A stretch of DNA of 32,173 nucleotides from Bacteroidia bacterium. Its GTDB lineage: Bacteria; Bacteroidota; Bacteroidia; SpSt-205. Shown piece by piece: positions 11,001-18,859 of the stretch. Position 1 is the first letter of the stretch. Each line of letters begins with the position of its first letter. The stretch spans positions 1-32,173 of the forward strand of contig JANXDD010000002.1 in assembly GCA_025059915.1 (NCBI GenBank), given 5' to 3'. A program made the translations under genes and the position numbers. The notes below the pieces were generated by a model. That model had not been told where the DNA came from. It searched no databases and saw only the letters and a program-made list of their open reading frames with translations.

Positions 11001-12111
11001 TGCAAACTTTTCACAGCTGGGTGATGGTATCTACCAAAACGGTACAGCATGGACGGCAGGTAATTCCGGGGCTGGCACCCAATGGGCGATGTGGCGCTAT
11101 CCCATACCTCGTAGCGTGAATCGCATTGTATTCTGGGCCTGTCAGAGCTGCCCTAATGCTGCTCAACGGCTTCCACGCTATGCCAGACTTTACTATAACG
11201 ATGGCAGCGGCTGGAAGTTAGCGAAGGCTTTCTCCTTCGCTCCGGGCACATATGTGTATGATAGTGGAATCTTTACGGAGACGCAGGTCATCTTTGCGCA
11301 GTTGTGGCGGCTGGAGCTTGATGTATCAGCGGCTAATGCGCCAAGTTTCGGAGAATTTCAAGTTTATTCCAGTTCCCCTGTCATAGGAGGCCATGTACAA
11401 TGGAGCTGTGATGGCGGAAATACATGGACCGCAGGCAATTCTCATTCATGTACATGGAGTACGCCAGGCACGAAGACTATCACGATGGTAGTGAATGCAC
11501 CTGGAGCTTGTCCAGATACTGTCCAGCAGACGGTAAGTATAGCCAACTGTGGTCCTTTGCCAGCTATTCAGAGTATTTTGGCGGCTTATCCGACTTCTCA
11601 GGCTCATGTTCGTCTTCTCTGGCAGACCAACGTGCCTATTGAATATGCGGTGCTGGAGAAAAAAACTGATACGGGATGGACGGCTATTTATCGTCATGAA
11701 GTGCGGGGGGCTACTACTTTTGGCTGGATAGATAGCTTCCCGACTTTTGAAGGTAATAACCTTTACCGCGTAGTTAGCGAACATGGTGTAGGGCAGCTTA
11801 TATACAGTAATGTAGCTGAGGTGCGTTTTGCTGAGGGAGGGGAGGCTGTGGAAGAGTTTCTCCGAGCCTTCCCTAATCCAGTAACGGAGCAGCTGACAGT
11901 GCAGTTTGGGGTTAGCACAGAGGCTTACATCAGCATTCGGGTTTATGATGCGAGGGGAGCTTTGGTCGCTTACCTTACGCCTGAGCAATATAAAGCAGGA
12001 CTTCATGAGAAGAAAATAGATACCCGCAGCTGGGCAACAGGCGTCTATACTCTGCAATTCCTAAAAGGCGAAAGGGAGCATACCTTGAAGCTTCTCAAGA
12101 TAGTCCCATAG
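5050..12111 (+). CDS. Giant T9SS-secreted surface protein: signal peptide, tandem PPC-like Cys-rich domains, PKD domains, ten GGPYDG repeats, Ig-like region, C-terminal T9SS sorting domain
   Basis: MPMRWRWIIGWVGVLLAQPPANDNCANG signal peptide plus PPC start; repeated 'LWYTFV...PGTYTL/PGRYYL' blocks; PKD 'YYWTFGDGASSTHFQPQHTYAAADTYRVCLAVTN'; C-terminal FPNPVTEQLTVQF...YDARGALV...STRSWATGVYTLQF-type sorting domain. Confidence 0.92.
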   Translation: MPMRWRWIIGWVGVLLAQPPANDNCANGSFISFGSPHEPYAVGTFYSQVVDITHATLQAGEYVPPGVPNGKTVWYRFYLPTTRTVRIVLRQVGNTIDPTHAGWTLYRADACLPTSAQRVDPPIVLMEGYTHACLSRGWYMVQVGANLAASGQVFLELIVSPPSVSAGAEAEYDHMVTAQNLGVLTTSSSSVLVKDVAFDFACQSVSKGEAICDNDSSWSKSSWHVFRTDAHVDWVGIELAEDPWDNTDPSPREWRLFLYQGNALTDSAAGLTLIQGCIPLIQNNSTTSARYDWLCQLQPNTYYSIKILGRTTYANRVRLRLYERGSQPPISYNPLTIPITHQLGALTFGPTYTVNDYWGCQSRISSSPCGGLGSSVTPDDTIGDFDLALYYTFTLSGAAHVRFWYSEPWGWYYCMGGVRFRIFEGTPASNGCNLTLRAVVDNDGWANCLPAGTYTVQVLARINRSVLWNLCRSPYAALGLPVSFHMQLGSTPQQLFGLHNRPQEADAINGGLPLTPGVTYYAQWDTLDCRTTVLPAGDVCEPTNNRAIYRVVRVDQEGILEIGGGNWWRFRYRLYRGDARIEPIVGGRIQNLIDQVGCQDLYWPVKVCVTPGYYTLVSFGDDMDIGERDRPWFRFHVFPPGERRFYTPAAPVSLPGSPDPRPNVEEVGTIGGSTHSLTATWTRVTCENNPLTILGYPPCGGATKQFYWEVYIAEPSLITFSPQYAYVAWPELGITGWRTFRGRISDGSLTSLYRDCHGSYTACMEPGWYTFVAYAVGGTYTNPSYSNGRGGAIGNRIWFVISRDPRVQKYGTFATAHRPGNLDWVPHYTYAPNQHRSYALDWEFWSCANNLPFPSGITPCGAGQNRVSYRVFSVTRPSYLVIFQDGCYSSSRLYQGDITAMGPPYTIIHDCFSGTGRICWVPPGTYTLVTFASDACVGFTYTPTIYVDSVGYSLYNYAAQAYDFGVLPADNVEYRARPGDPLGPYGRPGSTDFIFCTTDAYATNPAANCPIGTINTAPAGDAPPTVLPNRRRNLWYTFVAGGNVRVHVRVYARTPGTTEQPAFAVYESDDPIAAFPSSVDSTLPDGLTLVASSQDYWWCCDQYSGVSFQRDGCKPPRRYYVVVYRNTCGKEPNIQIEVGVRLEPLPGGGVNYDHYSEANVITGNPTTQCDLPYTWAPLSAGTYMGCQGDLTCATKDPTDQNTCGTRTIWYAFESAITGYVFINYDRPGVSQYNFNPDDVQLYYQAVPGDSSATGLVRVPLTGVWQTHPDLGNRYWGRGCVRPGRYYLMFTGCNHLGLVVPRIWLQRHLGDFCQDSVSISVPSAGGPYSTNLTISCFTIGEGAGEADTIMACFGTPVGKKSAWVLVNNLTTDTMDFDVQIIENTTALGSQVLYRVLTGNCSMMNQEECVAEGTYITLHLKCRPPLKSFWIQVVLPEWATGDITVSVTANRIQQACVPPNPEKPRANFDFVNTCLGQTTQFLNYSSVGPDIQYYWTFGDGASSTHFQPQHTYAAADTYRVCLAVTNGIQSDTACRFLIIYPNPGVSVSMSPSSPVWVGVPIIFTPTYSDTVSGAGAAIYWNFCAGGSSGCGASQIDFLGPQPPPVSYSTSGRKRVCVTVTNGGLCDSTFCIEFDVILPPPRGGPYDGSASAVVTAACPTFSYVGGPYDGAAVAFRGSMCMLPVAGGPYDGSASAILVAGCPAWSYVGGPYDGAATSFVGSICWAVTQYTGGPYDGAAVASLVSCPPPVHPYAGGPYDGSADQIVIASCSLVSLNGGPYDGAATMFIGSTCLSPIAGGPYDGSATQVWVGACPGLSYAGGPYDGSATQIVLGGCVWPVAGGPYDGAATAFFNTLVASAKDTTVCAGSTVTLVAGGPSNWYLVPSGGTPVASNTSSLTISPLNHSQLYWLENSCTAQRVPVAAIALPQLNGQISVSPTPHCVGQPVTFTNQTLVSGTSQPSFGSLITSFGTHGTVPAASQLTFSSVQTANFSQLGDGIYQNGTAWTAGNSGAGTQWAMWRYPIPRSVNRIVFWACQSCPNAAQRLPRYARLYYNDGSGWKLAKAFSFAPGTYVYDSGIFTETQVIFAQLWRLELDVSAANAPSFGEFQVYSSSPVIGGHVQWSCDGGNTWTAGNSHSCTWSTPGTKTITMVVNAPGACPDTVQQTVSIANCGPLPAIQSILAAYPTSQAHVRLLWQTNVPIEYAVLEKKTDTGWTAIYRHEVRGATTFGWIDSFPTFEGNNLYRVVSEHGVGQLIYSNVAEVRFAEGGEAVEEFLRAFPNPVTEQLTVQFGVSTEAYISIRVYDARGALVAYLTPEQYKAGLHEKKIDTRSWATGVYTLQFLKGEREHTLKLLKIVP
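9967..10602 (+). repeat. Ten-copy GGPYDG[S/A]A protein repeat (period about 21-23 aa) inside the giant surface protein
   Basis: GGPYDG occurs ten times in frame from 9967 to 10558, nine followed by one Cys per unit; S-type and A-type units roughly alternate. Confidence 0.97.
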
Positions 12112-12153
12112 GAGCGGTTTTTTCCGGCGAGCAAGCCTGAGGGAGGAGAGCGC

Positions 12154-12185
12154 ACTGGGAGCAGCTATGCTCCCAGTTTTTATTT
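12154..12185 (+). terminator. Rho-independent terminator after the giant surface-protein gene
   Basis: Perfect 10-bp stem ACTGGGAGCA-GCTA-TGCTCCCAGT followed by TTTTATTTT. Confidence 0.9.
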
Positions 12186-12249
12186 TGGGAAAAAACTGAG
12201 TTTCCTATGCCTGCGTAGCAAAGTCAATAGCTCAGCCCCCCTTTCACTC

Positions 12250-13002
12250 TTATGCCCTGACTAATCCCGAGGCTTTGAGGAATGCTTGAAGATTAGAGGG
12301 AAGGGCTGCAATCTCACGGAGCATATCTTCCTTAGAGCCCTGCCACTCTGCTCGCCCCTCGTATAAGAAGAGAATACGCTGCCCCATGTCCATCACACTT
12401 TTGAGGTCATGGGTTACGACCACGGTAGTCGTGTGGAATTCTTCTGTCAGCTCCTGTATAAGCTCATCTATCCTTCGCGCCGTGAGGGGGTCTAAACCAG
12501 AGTTAGGCTCATCGCAAAAAAGGTACTGGGGATTTAGGGCGATAGCTCGGGCAAGGCCTACCCGCCGTTTCATACCGCCAGACAGCTGAGCGGGATATTT
12601 TTCCTGCGTGCCTGCCAGGCCCACCCGTTCTAAGCAATAAGCCACCCTATCTTGAATCTCCGCTTCACTTTGCTGGGTGAAAACTCTCAGGGGAAAAGCT
12701 ACATTTTCTCCCACCGTCATAGAGTCAAAAAGAGCAGAGGACTGGAAGAGCATGCCTAAGTTACGAAGAATGTTACGCTTCTCCTCTGGCGAAAGGTCCA
12801 GGAAGTTTATATCCCCAAAATACACTTTCCCCTCTTCTGGGGTGATTAGCCCTACGATGCACTTGAGGAGGACGGTTTTTCCACAGCCGCTCGGACCGAT
12901 GATCATATTCACCTGTCCGGGCTGAAAGGTGAAAGATATATCATGAAGCACGTGCTGCCGGCCGAACCATTTAGAGATATGCTCTATCCGCAGCTGACTC
13001 AT
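12250..13002 (-). CDS. mlaF: ABC transporter ATP-binding protein, MlaF family
   Basis: Walker A GPSGCGKT, signature LSGGMKRRVGLARA, Walker B YLFCDEPNSGLDP; directly follows an MlaE permease. Confidence 0.93.
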   Translation of the reverse strand: MSQLRIEHISKWFGRQHVLHDISFTFQPGQVNMIIGPSGCGKTVLLKCIVGLITPEEGKVYFGDINFLDLSPEEKRNILRNLGMLFQSSALFDSMTVGENVAFPLRVFTQQSEAEIQDRVAYCLERVGLAGTQEKYPAQLSGGMKRRVGLARAIALNPQYLFCDEPNSGLDPLTARRIDELIQELTEEFHTTTVVVTHDLKSVMDMGQRILFLYEGRAEWQGSKEDMLREIAALPSNLQAFLKASGLVRA

Positions 13003-13748
13003 AGAAGAAGCTGCGCCAAAACATAATCCGCCACCAGTATCATGAGAGAGCTTATCACGACCGCCCGGGTGCTGGCATTGCCCACTTCTAAAGCACCTCC
13101 CCGCACATAGTATCCTTGATAGGCAGATACAGTAGAGATGATGAACCCAAAGGTAAAAGCCTTGATTAGCATGAATATGATTTGGAAATCTTCATAGAAG
13201 CTGCGGATGCCAATCACAAATTGGGTGGGGTTGACAGCGCCAGAAATCATGCCCGCCAAAATGCCCCCCACATGAATGATAAAGCAAGAGTAGATCACTA
13301 AGACGGGGAAGAAAATGATTGCTCCGAAAAGCCTTGGGAGGATGAGATAGGTGGCAGAGTTTATTCCCATGACTTCTAATGCGTCAATTTGCTCACTGAC
13401 GCGCATAGAGCCTATCTGAGAGGCGATATTAGACCCTACTCGTCCTGCCAGAACCAGAGAAGTGATAGTTGGGGCAAGTTCCAATATGGCTGAAGTAGAG
13501 ACTATCGCGCCAATAGTAGATTTAGGGATAAAGGGAGACACGATTTGATAGGCGGTCTGGACGGTAGTTACAGCGCCAGTAAAGAGAGAGATGATGGTTA
13601 CGAGGAATAAGCTATCCCGCCCTATTTTGATGGACTCAAAAGTCCAGAGTTCCCAATAGAGGCGAAACCGCAGCAGGCCAGTAAAACTGCGCCTAAGAAG
13701 AAGGAGATATTCCCCAAAGCTTTCAAACCCTTTCAGAATGAGATTCAT
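12999..13748 (-). CDS. mlaE: MlaE family ABC transporter permease
   Basis: MlaE-type sequence (AVTTVQTAYQIVSPFIPKSTIGAIVSTSAILELAPTITSLVLAGRVGSNIASQIGSMRVSEQIDALEVMGI). Start may be ATG 13754 or 13748. Confidence 0.94.
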   Translation of the reverse strand: MNLILKGFESFGEYLLLLRRSFTGLLRFRLYWELWTFESIKIGRDSLFLVTIISLFTGAVTTVQTAYQIVSPFIPKSTIGAIVSTSAILELAPTITSLVLAGRVGSNIASQIGSMRVSEQIDALEVMGINSATYLILPRLFGAIIFFPVLVIYSCFIIHVGGILAGMISGAVNPTQFVIGIRSFYEDFQIIFMLIKAFTFGFIISTVSAYQGYYVRGGALEVGNASTRAVVISSLMILVADYVLAQLLL

Positions 13749-15369
13749 AAGCATACCAGTCTGGGGATTGAAGAATCAGGGGTAAGGTTACGGTAAAGGT
13801 CGTGCGTCCTGGCTGACTTTCCACAGTGATATTCCCCCTATGCTTCTGTACAATGCGCCTGCAGATGTCTAACCCCAATCCTGTACCTTCTCCCTTAGGT
13901 TTTGTAGTAAAGAAGGGCTCAAAAATACGGGGCAAGATTTCAGGGGGGATGCCAGGACCGGTATCGGTGAAAGAGACTGAGAGTTGATTAGACATAAGGC
14001 GAGCTTCTATGTAAAGGTCGCCGCGGCCTTGCATGGCTTGAATGGCATTTTGTATGAGGTTAGTCCAGACCTGTCCTATTTCGTCTGAAAATAAGTACAG
14101 AGGGGGTAGATGAGGGTCATATTCGGTATGCACGGTGATGCCTTGTTTGAGCTGATTCTGGTAGAGAGTAAGGATGGTCTCTATGGATTCCTCTATGCGA
14201 GTGAGAGTGGGCTTGGTGTGGTCGGTAGTGTGAGCATAGCTTTTTAGGGCAAAAACGGTCTTTCGGGTGCGATTAGCCGCGGTAACGATATTTTCCAGCT
14301 GCAGCTTGAGCTGTCCGAAAAGGTAAAGAATATCCAACCCCTCTGGCGCTGTGAGGGTAGGGAGGAGAGGTGTAAGGTCCTCAGTGATGAGGCCGGCTTC
14401 TACGAGGCGGCGGGCTACAGTTTCAGCTTCAGGTATGCCGTGGGCCTCTAACTCATTTAGGTACCGCTTTCTCAAGGCGCGTTCTTCTTTGGAGGTAAGA
14501 AGGGGACGCTGCCCCTCTTGGAAGTAGCTTTGAAGCCATCTCAGCGCATGGACGAGATTTTCCGGGGCATTGGTAGCGGCTTGACTGAGGAGGTGAAGGA
14601 GCTGAGGAAGGGCTTCCAGTAAAGTCTCTGCAGAGCCTTTGACAGCGCCTAACGGGCTATTAATTTCATGAGCGACGCCGGCGACCAGCTGCCCCAGGGC
14701 CGCCATTTTTTCAGAAAGAATAAGCTGTTGCTGCGCTGATCTCAGCTCTCGTAGAGTTTCTTGGAGTTCTTGTGTGCGCTTCTGGACGCGCTCTTCCAAT
14801 GACGCATTGAGGGAATTTAGCTCTGCCTGGGCCTCTTCTAAGCGAGCGAGATTTTCCTGAAGGAGGGCATTTTGTCTCTGCTGTTCTTTCAAAAGGCGTT
14901 GGATGCGCTGCTGCTGAAATACATTGCTGATGAGCATGCCCAGAAGGCGCTTGTTATCCTCCAGCCAGGAAAGTTCTTGAGGGGAGAAGTCCCTTAGCAG
15001 AAGGGCTTCAGTTACCGCCCACGTCTGTCCCTGATACACCCACGGGTAGATCCAGTGATATTTGGGGGAGACAGAGCCGAAGCCGTAGCTTTGAGGTGGG
15101 ATGCCTTCTGGCTGATATAGGAATGCCCGCTGCTGGCGCGCTGCCTCGCCTATGAGCCCTTCTCCCCACGCCAGCGAAGAAAGATTAGGAGCAGCTATTC
15201 CGTAGCCTACGATGTATTCTATCTTTTCCGCTTCTATGACGCCATACAAAGCTGAAGAAAGGATGGGAAGGGAGTGGCGCAGCGTGTGAAGGAACCGAAG
15301 TCCCCATGAATCTATACTATCCTCAGGTCTCCAAGCCAATTCCGCAATGAATCCAAATCCTTCATTCAT
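13723..15369 (-). CDS. Sensor histidine kinase (GAF-like N-terminus, coiled coil, HisKA with long insert, HATPase)
   Basis: H-box GVAHEINSPLGAVKGSAETL, N-box VWTNLIQNAIQAM, G-boxes DTGPGIPPEILPRIFEPFFTTKPKGEGTGLGL. Confidence 0.94.
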   Translation of the reverse strand: MNEGFGFIAELAWRPEDSIDSWGLRFLHTLRHSLPILSSALYGVIEAEKIEYIVGYGIAAPNLSSLAWGEGLIGEAARQQRAFLYQPEGIPPQSYGFGSVSPKYHWIYPWVYQGQTWAVTEALLLRDFSPQELSWLEDNKRLLGMLISNVFQQQRIQRLLKEQQRQNALLQENLARLEEAQAELNSLNASLEERVQKRTQELQETLRELRSAQQQLILSEKMAALGQLVAGVAHEINSPLGAVKGSAETLLEALPQLLHLLSQAATNAPENLVHALRWLQSYFQEGQRPLLTSKEERALRKRYLNELEAHGIPEAETVARRLVEAGLITEDLTPLLPTLTAPEGLDILYLFGQLKLQLENIVTAANRTRKTVFALKSYAHTTDHTKPTLTRIEESIETILTLYQNQLKQGITVHTEYDPHLPPLYLFSDEIGQVWTNLIQNAIQAMQGRGDLYIEARLMSNQLSVSFTDTGPGIPPEILPRIFEPFFTTKPKGEGTGLGLDICRRIVQKHRGNITVESQPGRTTFTVTLPLILQSPDWYAYESHSERV

Positions 15370-15472
15370 CTGCTGCAGAAATAGAGGCTTAGGGCAGGGA
15401 CGATTAGCCAGGCTAAGCCTTTAAGAAGGAAAAATAGAAATACGCCGATACCTCCTCGCTTAAGCCACACTT

Positions 15473-15865
15473 TCAGGCGGGAAGGACCTGTTGTATCTGG
15501 GACAGGAGGGCGTTGCGTTCCCATGGTTTGCGAATAAAAGCAAAAAGATTGGCATAGCGTTGGGCTCGCTGAATCGCCTCATCATCCGCATAGGCAGAGA
15601 GCATGATAAGCCGAATGTCTGGATAATGGGTAGCTACTCGGATAAGAAAGCTATCCCCTTTTTCCAAAGGCATCAGCCAATCGCTAATAAGGAGAACGAT
15701 TCGCTTTTGGGTTTCCTTGTACTCTTGGATGAGTTCCCAGGCCTCTTCTGCGCTTTGGGCGGTTTCATACTCATATTTATCCCCGAAGGCTGACCGCACC
15801 TGCCCTAAAAGAGTGTCTAGCACTAACTTCTCATCATCTACGAAAAGGATGACAGGGCGGCTCAT
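15473..15865 (-). CDS. Single-domain response regulator (CheY-like)
   Basis: ILFVDDEKLVLDTL ... LLISDWLMP ... FIRKPWE receiver motifs; stand-alone REC domain. Confidence 0.93.
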   Translation of the reverse strand: MSRPVILFVDDEKLVLDTLLGQVRSAFGDKYEYETAQSAEEAWELIQEYKETQKRIVLLISDWLMPLEKGDSFLIRVATHYPDIRLIMLSAYADDEAIQRAQRYANLFAFIRKPWERNALLSQIQQVLPA

Positions 15866-16254
15866 TTTTCCAAAGCTTTCTGAACTAACGCCATAAGCTC
15901 GTCTTTATCCCATGGCTTCGTTACGAAAGCGAGAATGTGAGCTTCTTTTTGCGCGCGTTCTATCGCCTCGGGACTGGCTTGTCCAGAGAGCATGATGAGC
16001 TCTACTTCTGGAAAGCGTTTATGGACTCGCACTAAGAATTCATCGCCTTTTACGCGAGGCATGAGCCAATCACAGATAATCAAATGTACATTCTCCCCTT
16101 CCGCATAAATCTCATCTATGAACTCCTCTGCCTCCTCCGCACTGGTGAAAGACTCATACAGGTACCGATTTCCAAAGGTTTGATAGAGCTGACCCATAAG
16201 GGTGTTTAGGACGACTTTTTCGTCATCTATGCATAAGATACGCTTCTTTGGCAC
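15862..16254 (-). CDS. Single-domain response regulator (CheY-like), paralogue of the adjacent one
   Basis: ILCIDDEKVVLNTL ... LIICDWLMP ... FVTKPWDK. The track ORF starts at 16350, but GTG 16254 (VPKKRILCIDDE) lies 4 nt after TACTTTTG and gives a normal REC N-terminus. Confidence 0.9.
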   Translation of the reverse strand: MPKKRILCIDDEKVVLNTLMGQLYQTFGNRYLYESFTSAEEAEEFIDEIYAEGENVHLIICDWLMPRVKGDEFLVRVHKRFPEVELIMLSGQASPEAIERAQKEAHILAFVTKPWDKDELMALVQKALEK

Positions 16255-16258
16255 TCTA

Positions 16259-16266
16259 CAAAAGTA
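16259..16266 (-). promoter_or_regulatory. -7 element TACTTTTG, 4 nt before the GTG of the first response regulator
   Basis: Reverse complement reads TACTTTTGTAGAGTG. Confidence 0.7.
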
Positions 16267-16274
16267 CAAACTGC

Positions 16275-17327
16275 TTATGAGCCGAGCCGTTCTCGGTATT
16301 GCAGCTCGTAGTAGCGCTGATATTCTCCGGAGCGGACGGAATCCAGCCACTCCTTGTGAGAAAGGTACCAGTGTATAGTTTGACGGAGTCCTTCTTCCAG
16401 AGGTATCTGGGGGCGCCAGCCCAACGCCTTCAAATGAGGGGAGGGCTTGATGGCATACCGAAGGTCATGTCCCGGGCGATCTTTTACGAAAGTTATGAGG
16501 GAGCGTGAGCATGTCTCTCCTGTAATCTCATCATATAAATCGCACAAAAGCTGAACGATTTCTATATTCCTTCGGGGGCTTTCTGCGCCGATGAGATAAG
16601 TGTGCCCCACTTTACCCTTTTCAAGGAGGAGGGCTATGGCTCGTACATGGTCTTCCACATGTATCCAGTCCCGTACGTTTTCTCCCTTTCCGTATACGGG
16701 GATAGGCTTGCGTTCTATGAGGTGCGTGATAGTGAGGGGGATTAGCTTCTCAGGGAACTGATAGGGTCCATAGTTATTGCCGCAATTGCTGATGAGGAAG
16801 GGGATGCCGTAGGTATGTCCATAAGCACGCACGAAATGGTCAGCCGCTGCTTTAGAAGCAGAGTAAGGGCTGCGAGGGTCGTAGGGACTACCTTCAGTGA
16901 AGAACTCCCCTTCCGCCAAGCTGCCATAGACTTCATCCGTAGAGACTTGATAGAAAAGAACATCTGAGCGCCCTTTCCAGTGGATTCGTGCCATTTCTAA
17001 GAGCGTAACGGTGCCGAGAACATTCGTATGGACAAAATCTAAGGGTGATAAAATGCTTCTATCCACATGGCTCTCCGCCGCTAAATGGAGAATGGCATCT
17101 GGTGGCGCCTTTTCCCAGAGATTCTGAATGGCTTCTCTGTCTGCAACATCTACCTTATGAAACTTGTGCCGAGGGTGGGGTAGAACATCCGCAAGGTTTT
17201 CAAGATTGCCCGCATAAGTTAGAGCATCTATGGTATGGATTTCCCATGCTTCTTTGGTATGGAGGAGATAGCGGACTAAATGATTTCCGATGAAGCCAGC
17301 GCCTCCTGTAACCCAGACTCGCTTCAT
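16275..17327 (-). CDS. rfbB: dTDP-glucose 4,6-dehydratase
   Basis: VTGGAGFIGNHLVRYLL, STDEVYGSL, YSASKAAADHFVRAYGHTYG, NNYGPYQFPEKLIPL. Confidence 0.95.
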   Translation of the reverse strand: MKRVWVTGGAGFIGNHLVRYLLHTKEAWEIHTIDALTYAGNLENLADVLPHPRHKFHKVDVADREAIQNLWEKAPPDAILHLAAESHVDRSILSPLDFVHTNVLGTVTLLEMARIHWKGRSDVLFYQVSTDEVYGSLAEGEFFTEGSPYDPRSPYSASKAAADHFVRAYGHTYGIPFLISNCGNNYGPYQFPEKLIPLTITHLIERKPIPVYGKGENVRDWIHVEDHVRAIALLLEKGKVGHTYLIGAESPRRNIEIVQLLCDLYDEITGETCSRSLITFVKDRPGHDLRYAIKPSPHLKALGWRPQIPLEEGLRQTIHWYLSHKEWLDSVRSGEYQRYYELQYRERLGS

Positions 17328-17331
17328 GCAG

Positions 17332-17339
17332 CAAAGGTA
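17332..17339 (-). promoter_or_regulatory. -7 element TACCTTTG, 4 nt before rfbB ATG
   Basis: Reverse complement reads TACCTTTGCTGCATG. Confidence 0.75.
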
Positions 17340-17463
17340 GCAGCGGTGAGAAAGAGTAAGCTGAAGAAAAGACTCTTACGACAAAGGCTCCGAAAGAAAG
17401 TTTCCCTCGCGGAGTCCCTCTAAGAGCTTTCAGCATTGCTCAAGCCCACCCCTGCCAAAGTCG

Positions 17464-17471
17464 TACCTTTG
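17464..17471 (+). promoter_or_regulatory. -7 element TACCTTTG, 6 nt before fumC ATG
   Basis: TACCTTTGAAGCCTATG. Confidence 0.72.
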
Positions 17472-17477
17472 AAGCCT

Positions 17478-18857
17478 ATGGACTACCGCATAGAATACGA
17501 TACCTTAGGGGAAGTTCGGGTCCCGGCGGATAAGCTCTGGGGAGCTCAGACGCAGCGTTCGCTGGAAAACTTTCGCATAGGAGGGCACCGAATGCCCAAG
17601 GAGGTGATTTATGCGCTAGCGATAGCCAAAAAAGCCGCTGCTCTGACCAATGCGGAGCTGGGAGTACTCCCACCCGATAAAGCCCAAATAATTGCTGAAG
17701 TGTGTGATGAGATTCTCGCAGGGGCTTTAGATGAGCATTTTCCTCTGGTGGTGTGGCAAACCGGCTCTGGCACCCAGACCAACATGAACGTAAATGAGGT
17801 GATTGCCAATCGGGCAAATCAAAAGCTGGGGCAGCCCTTAGGCTCTAAAAAGCCCATTCACCCAAATGATGATGTCAATCGCTCTCAATCTTCTAATGAC
17901 ATTTTCCCCACAGCCATGCACATAGCTGCTTATATTGCTGTGGTGGAGAAGCTCTTTCCTGCGCTAGACAAGCTTCAAAAAGCTTTGGAGGCAAAAGCGC
18001 AGAGCTTCTGGGACATTATCAAGGTAGGAAGAACTCATTTGATGGATGCAGTGCCGATTCGGCTTGGACAGGAGTTTTCCGGTTATGCTCAGCAGGTAGC
18101 AGATAGTCGGCGAGATATAGAGCGGGTGCTCCCGCAGGTAGCAGAACTGGCTTTAGGTGGTACTGCCGTGGGAACGGGGCTGAATGCCCCTAAAGATTTT
18201 GCCCAGAGAGTAGCTCAAAAGATTGCTGAACTGACAGGCTATCCCTTCCAGTCGGCACCTAATAAGTTTGCTGCCTTGGCTTCTCATGATGCTTTAGTGG
18301 CGCTCTCGGGAGCTTTGCGCCGAACGGCTGTGGCTCTTATGAAGATTGCAAATGATATTCGCCTTTTGGGCTCAGGGCCTCGAGCTGGACTTGCAGAGCT
18401 CAACTTGCCAGAGAACGAACCCGGCTCCTCCATCATGCCCGGTAAGGTCAATCCTACCCAAAGCGAAGCTATGACCATGGTATGCTGCCAAGTAATAGGA
18501 AACGATATGGCTATCACCTGCGGCGCTTTTCAAGGGCACTTAGAACTCAATGTCTTCAAGCCCCTCATCATTCACAATATCTTAGAGTCTATTCGGCTGC
18601 TGGCTGATGCATGTCATTCTTTTACAGATAATGCGGTGGTGGGGATAGAGCCTAATCTTCCGATGATTCGCAGGCACTTAGACAGGAGTCTCATGTTAGT
18701 TACGGCGTTGAATCCTGTGATTGGATATGAGAAAGCCGCTAAAATTGCCCAGAAGGCTCATAAAGAGGACAAGACGCTCAAAGAGGCAGCGATTGAGCTG
18801 GGCTATTTGACAGAAGAGGAGTTTGACCGTTATATTCGTCCTGAAAACATGGTATAG
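17478..18857 (+). CDS. fumC: Class II fumarate hydratase
   Basis: [58 protein letters not shown]. The track start TTG 17436 would cover the TACCTTTG element at 17464; ATG 17478 gives the canonical N-terminus. Confidence 0.95.
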   Translation: MDYRIEYDTLGEVRVPADKLWGAQTQRSLENFRIGGHRMPKEVIYALAIAKKAAALTNAELGVLPPDKAQIIAEVCDEILAGALDEHFPLVVWQTGSGTQTNMNVNEVIANRANQKLGQPLGSKKPIHPNDDVNRSQSSNDIFPTAMHIAAYIAVVEKLFPALDKLQKALEAKAQSFWDIIKVGRTHLMDAVPIRLGQEFSGYAQQVADSRRDIERVLPQVAELALGGTAVGTGLNAPKDFAQRVAQKIAELTGYPFQSAPNKFAALASHDALVALSGALRRTAVALMKIANDIRLLGSGPRAGLAELNLPENEPGSSIMPGKVNPTQSEAMTMVCCQVIGNDMAITCGAFQGHLELNVFKPLIIHNILESIRLLADACHSFTDNAVVGIEPNLPMIRRHLDRSLMLVTALNPVIGYEKAAKIAQKAHKEDKTLKEAAIELGYLTEEEFDRYIRPENMV

Positions 18858-18859
18858 CG

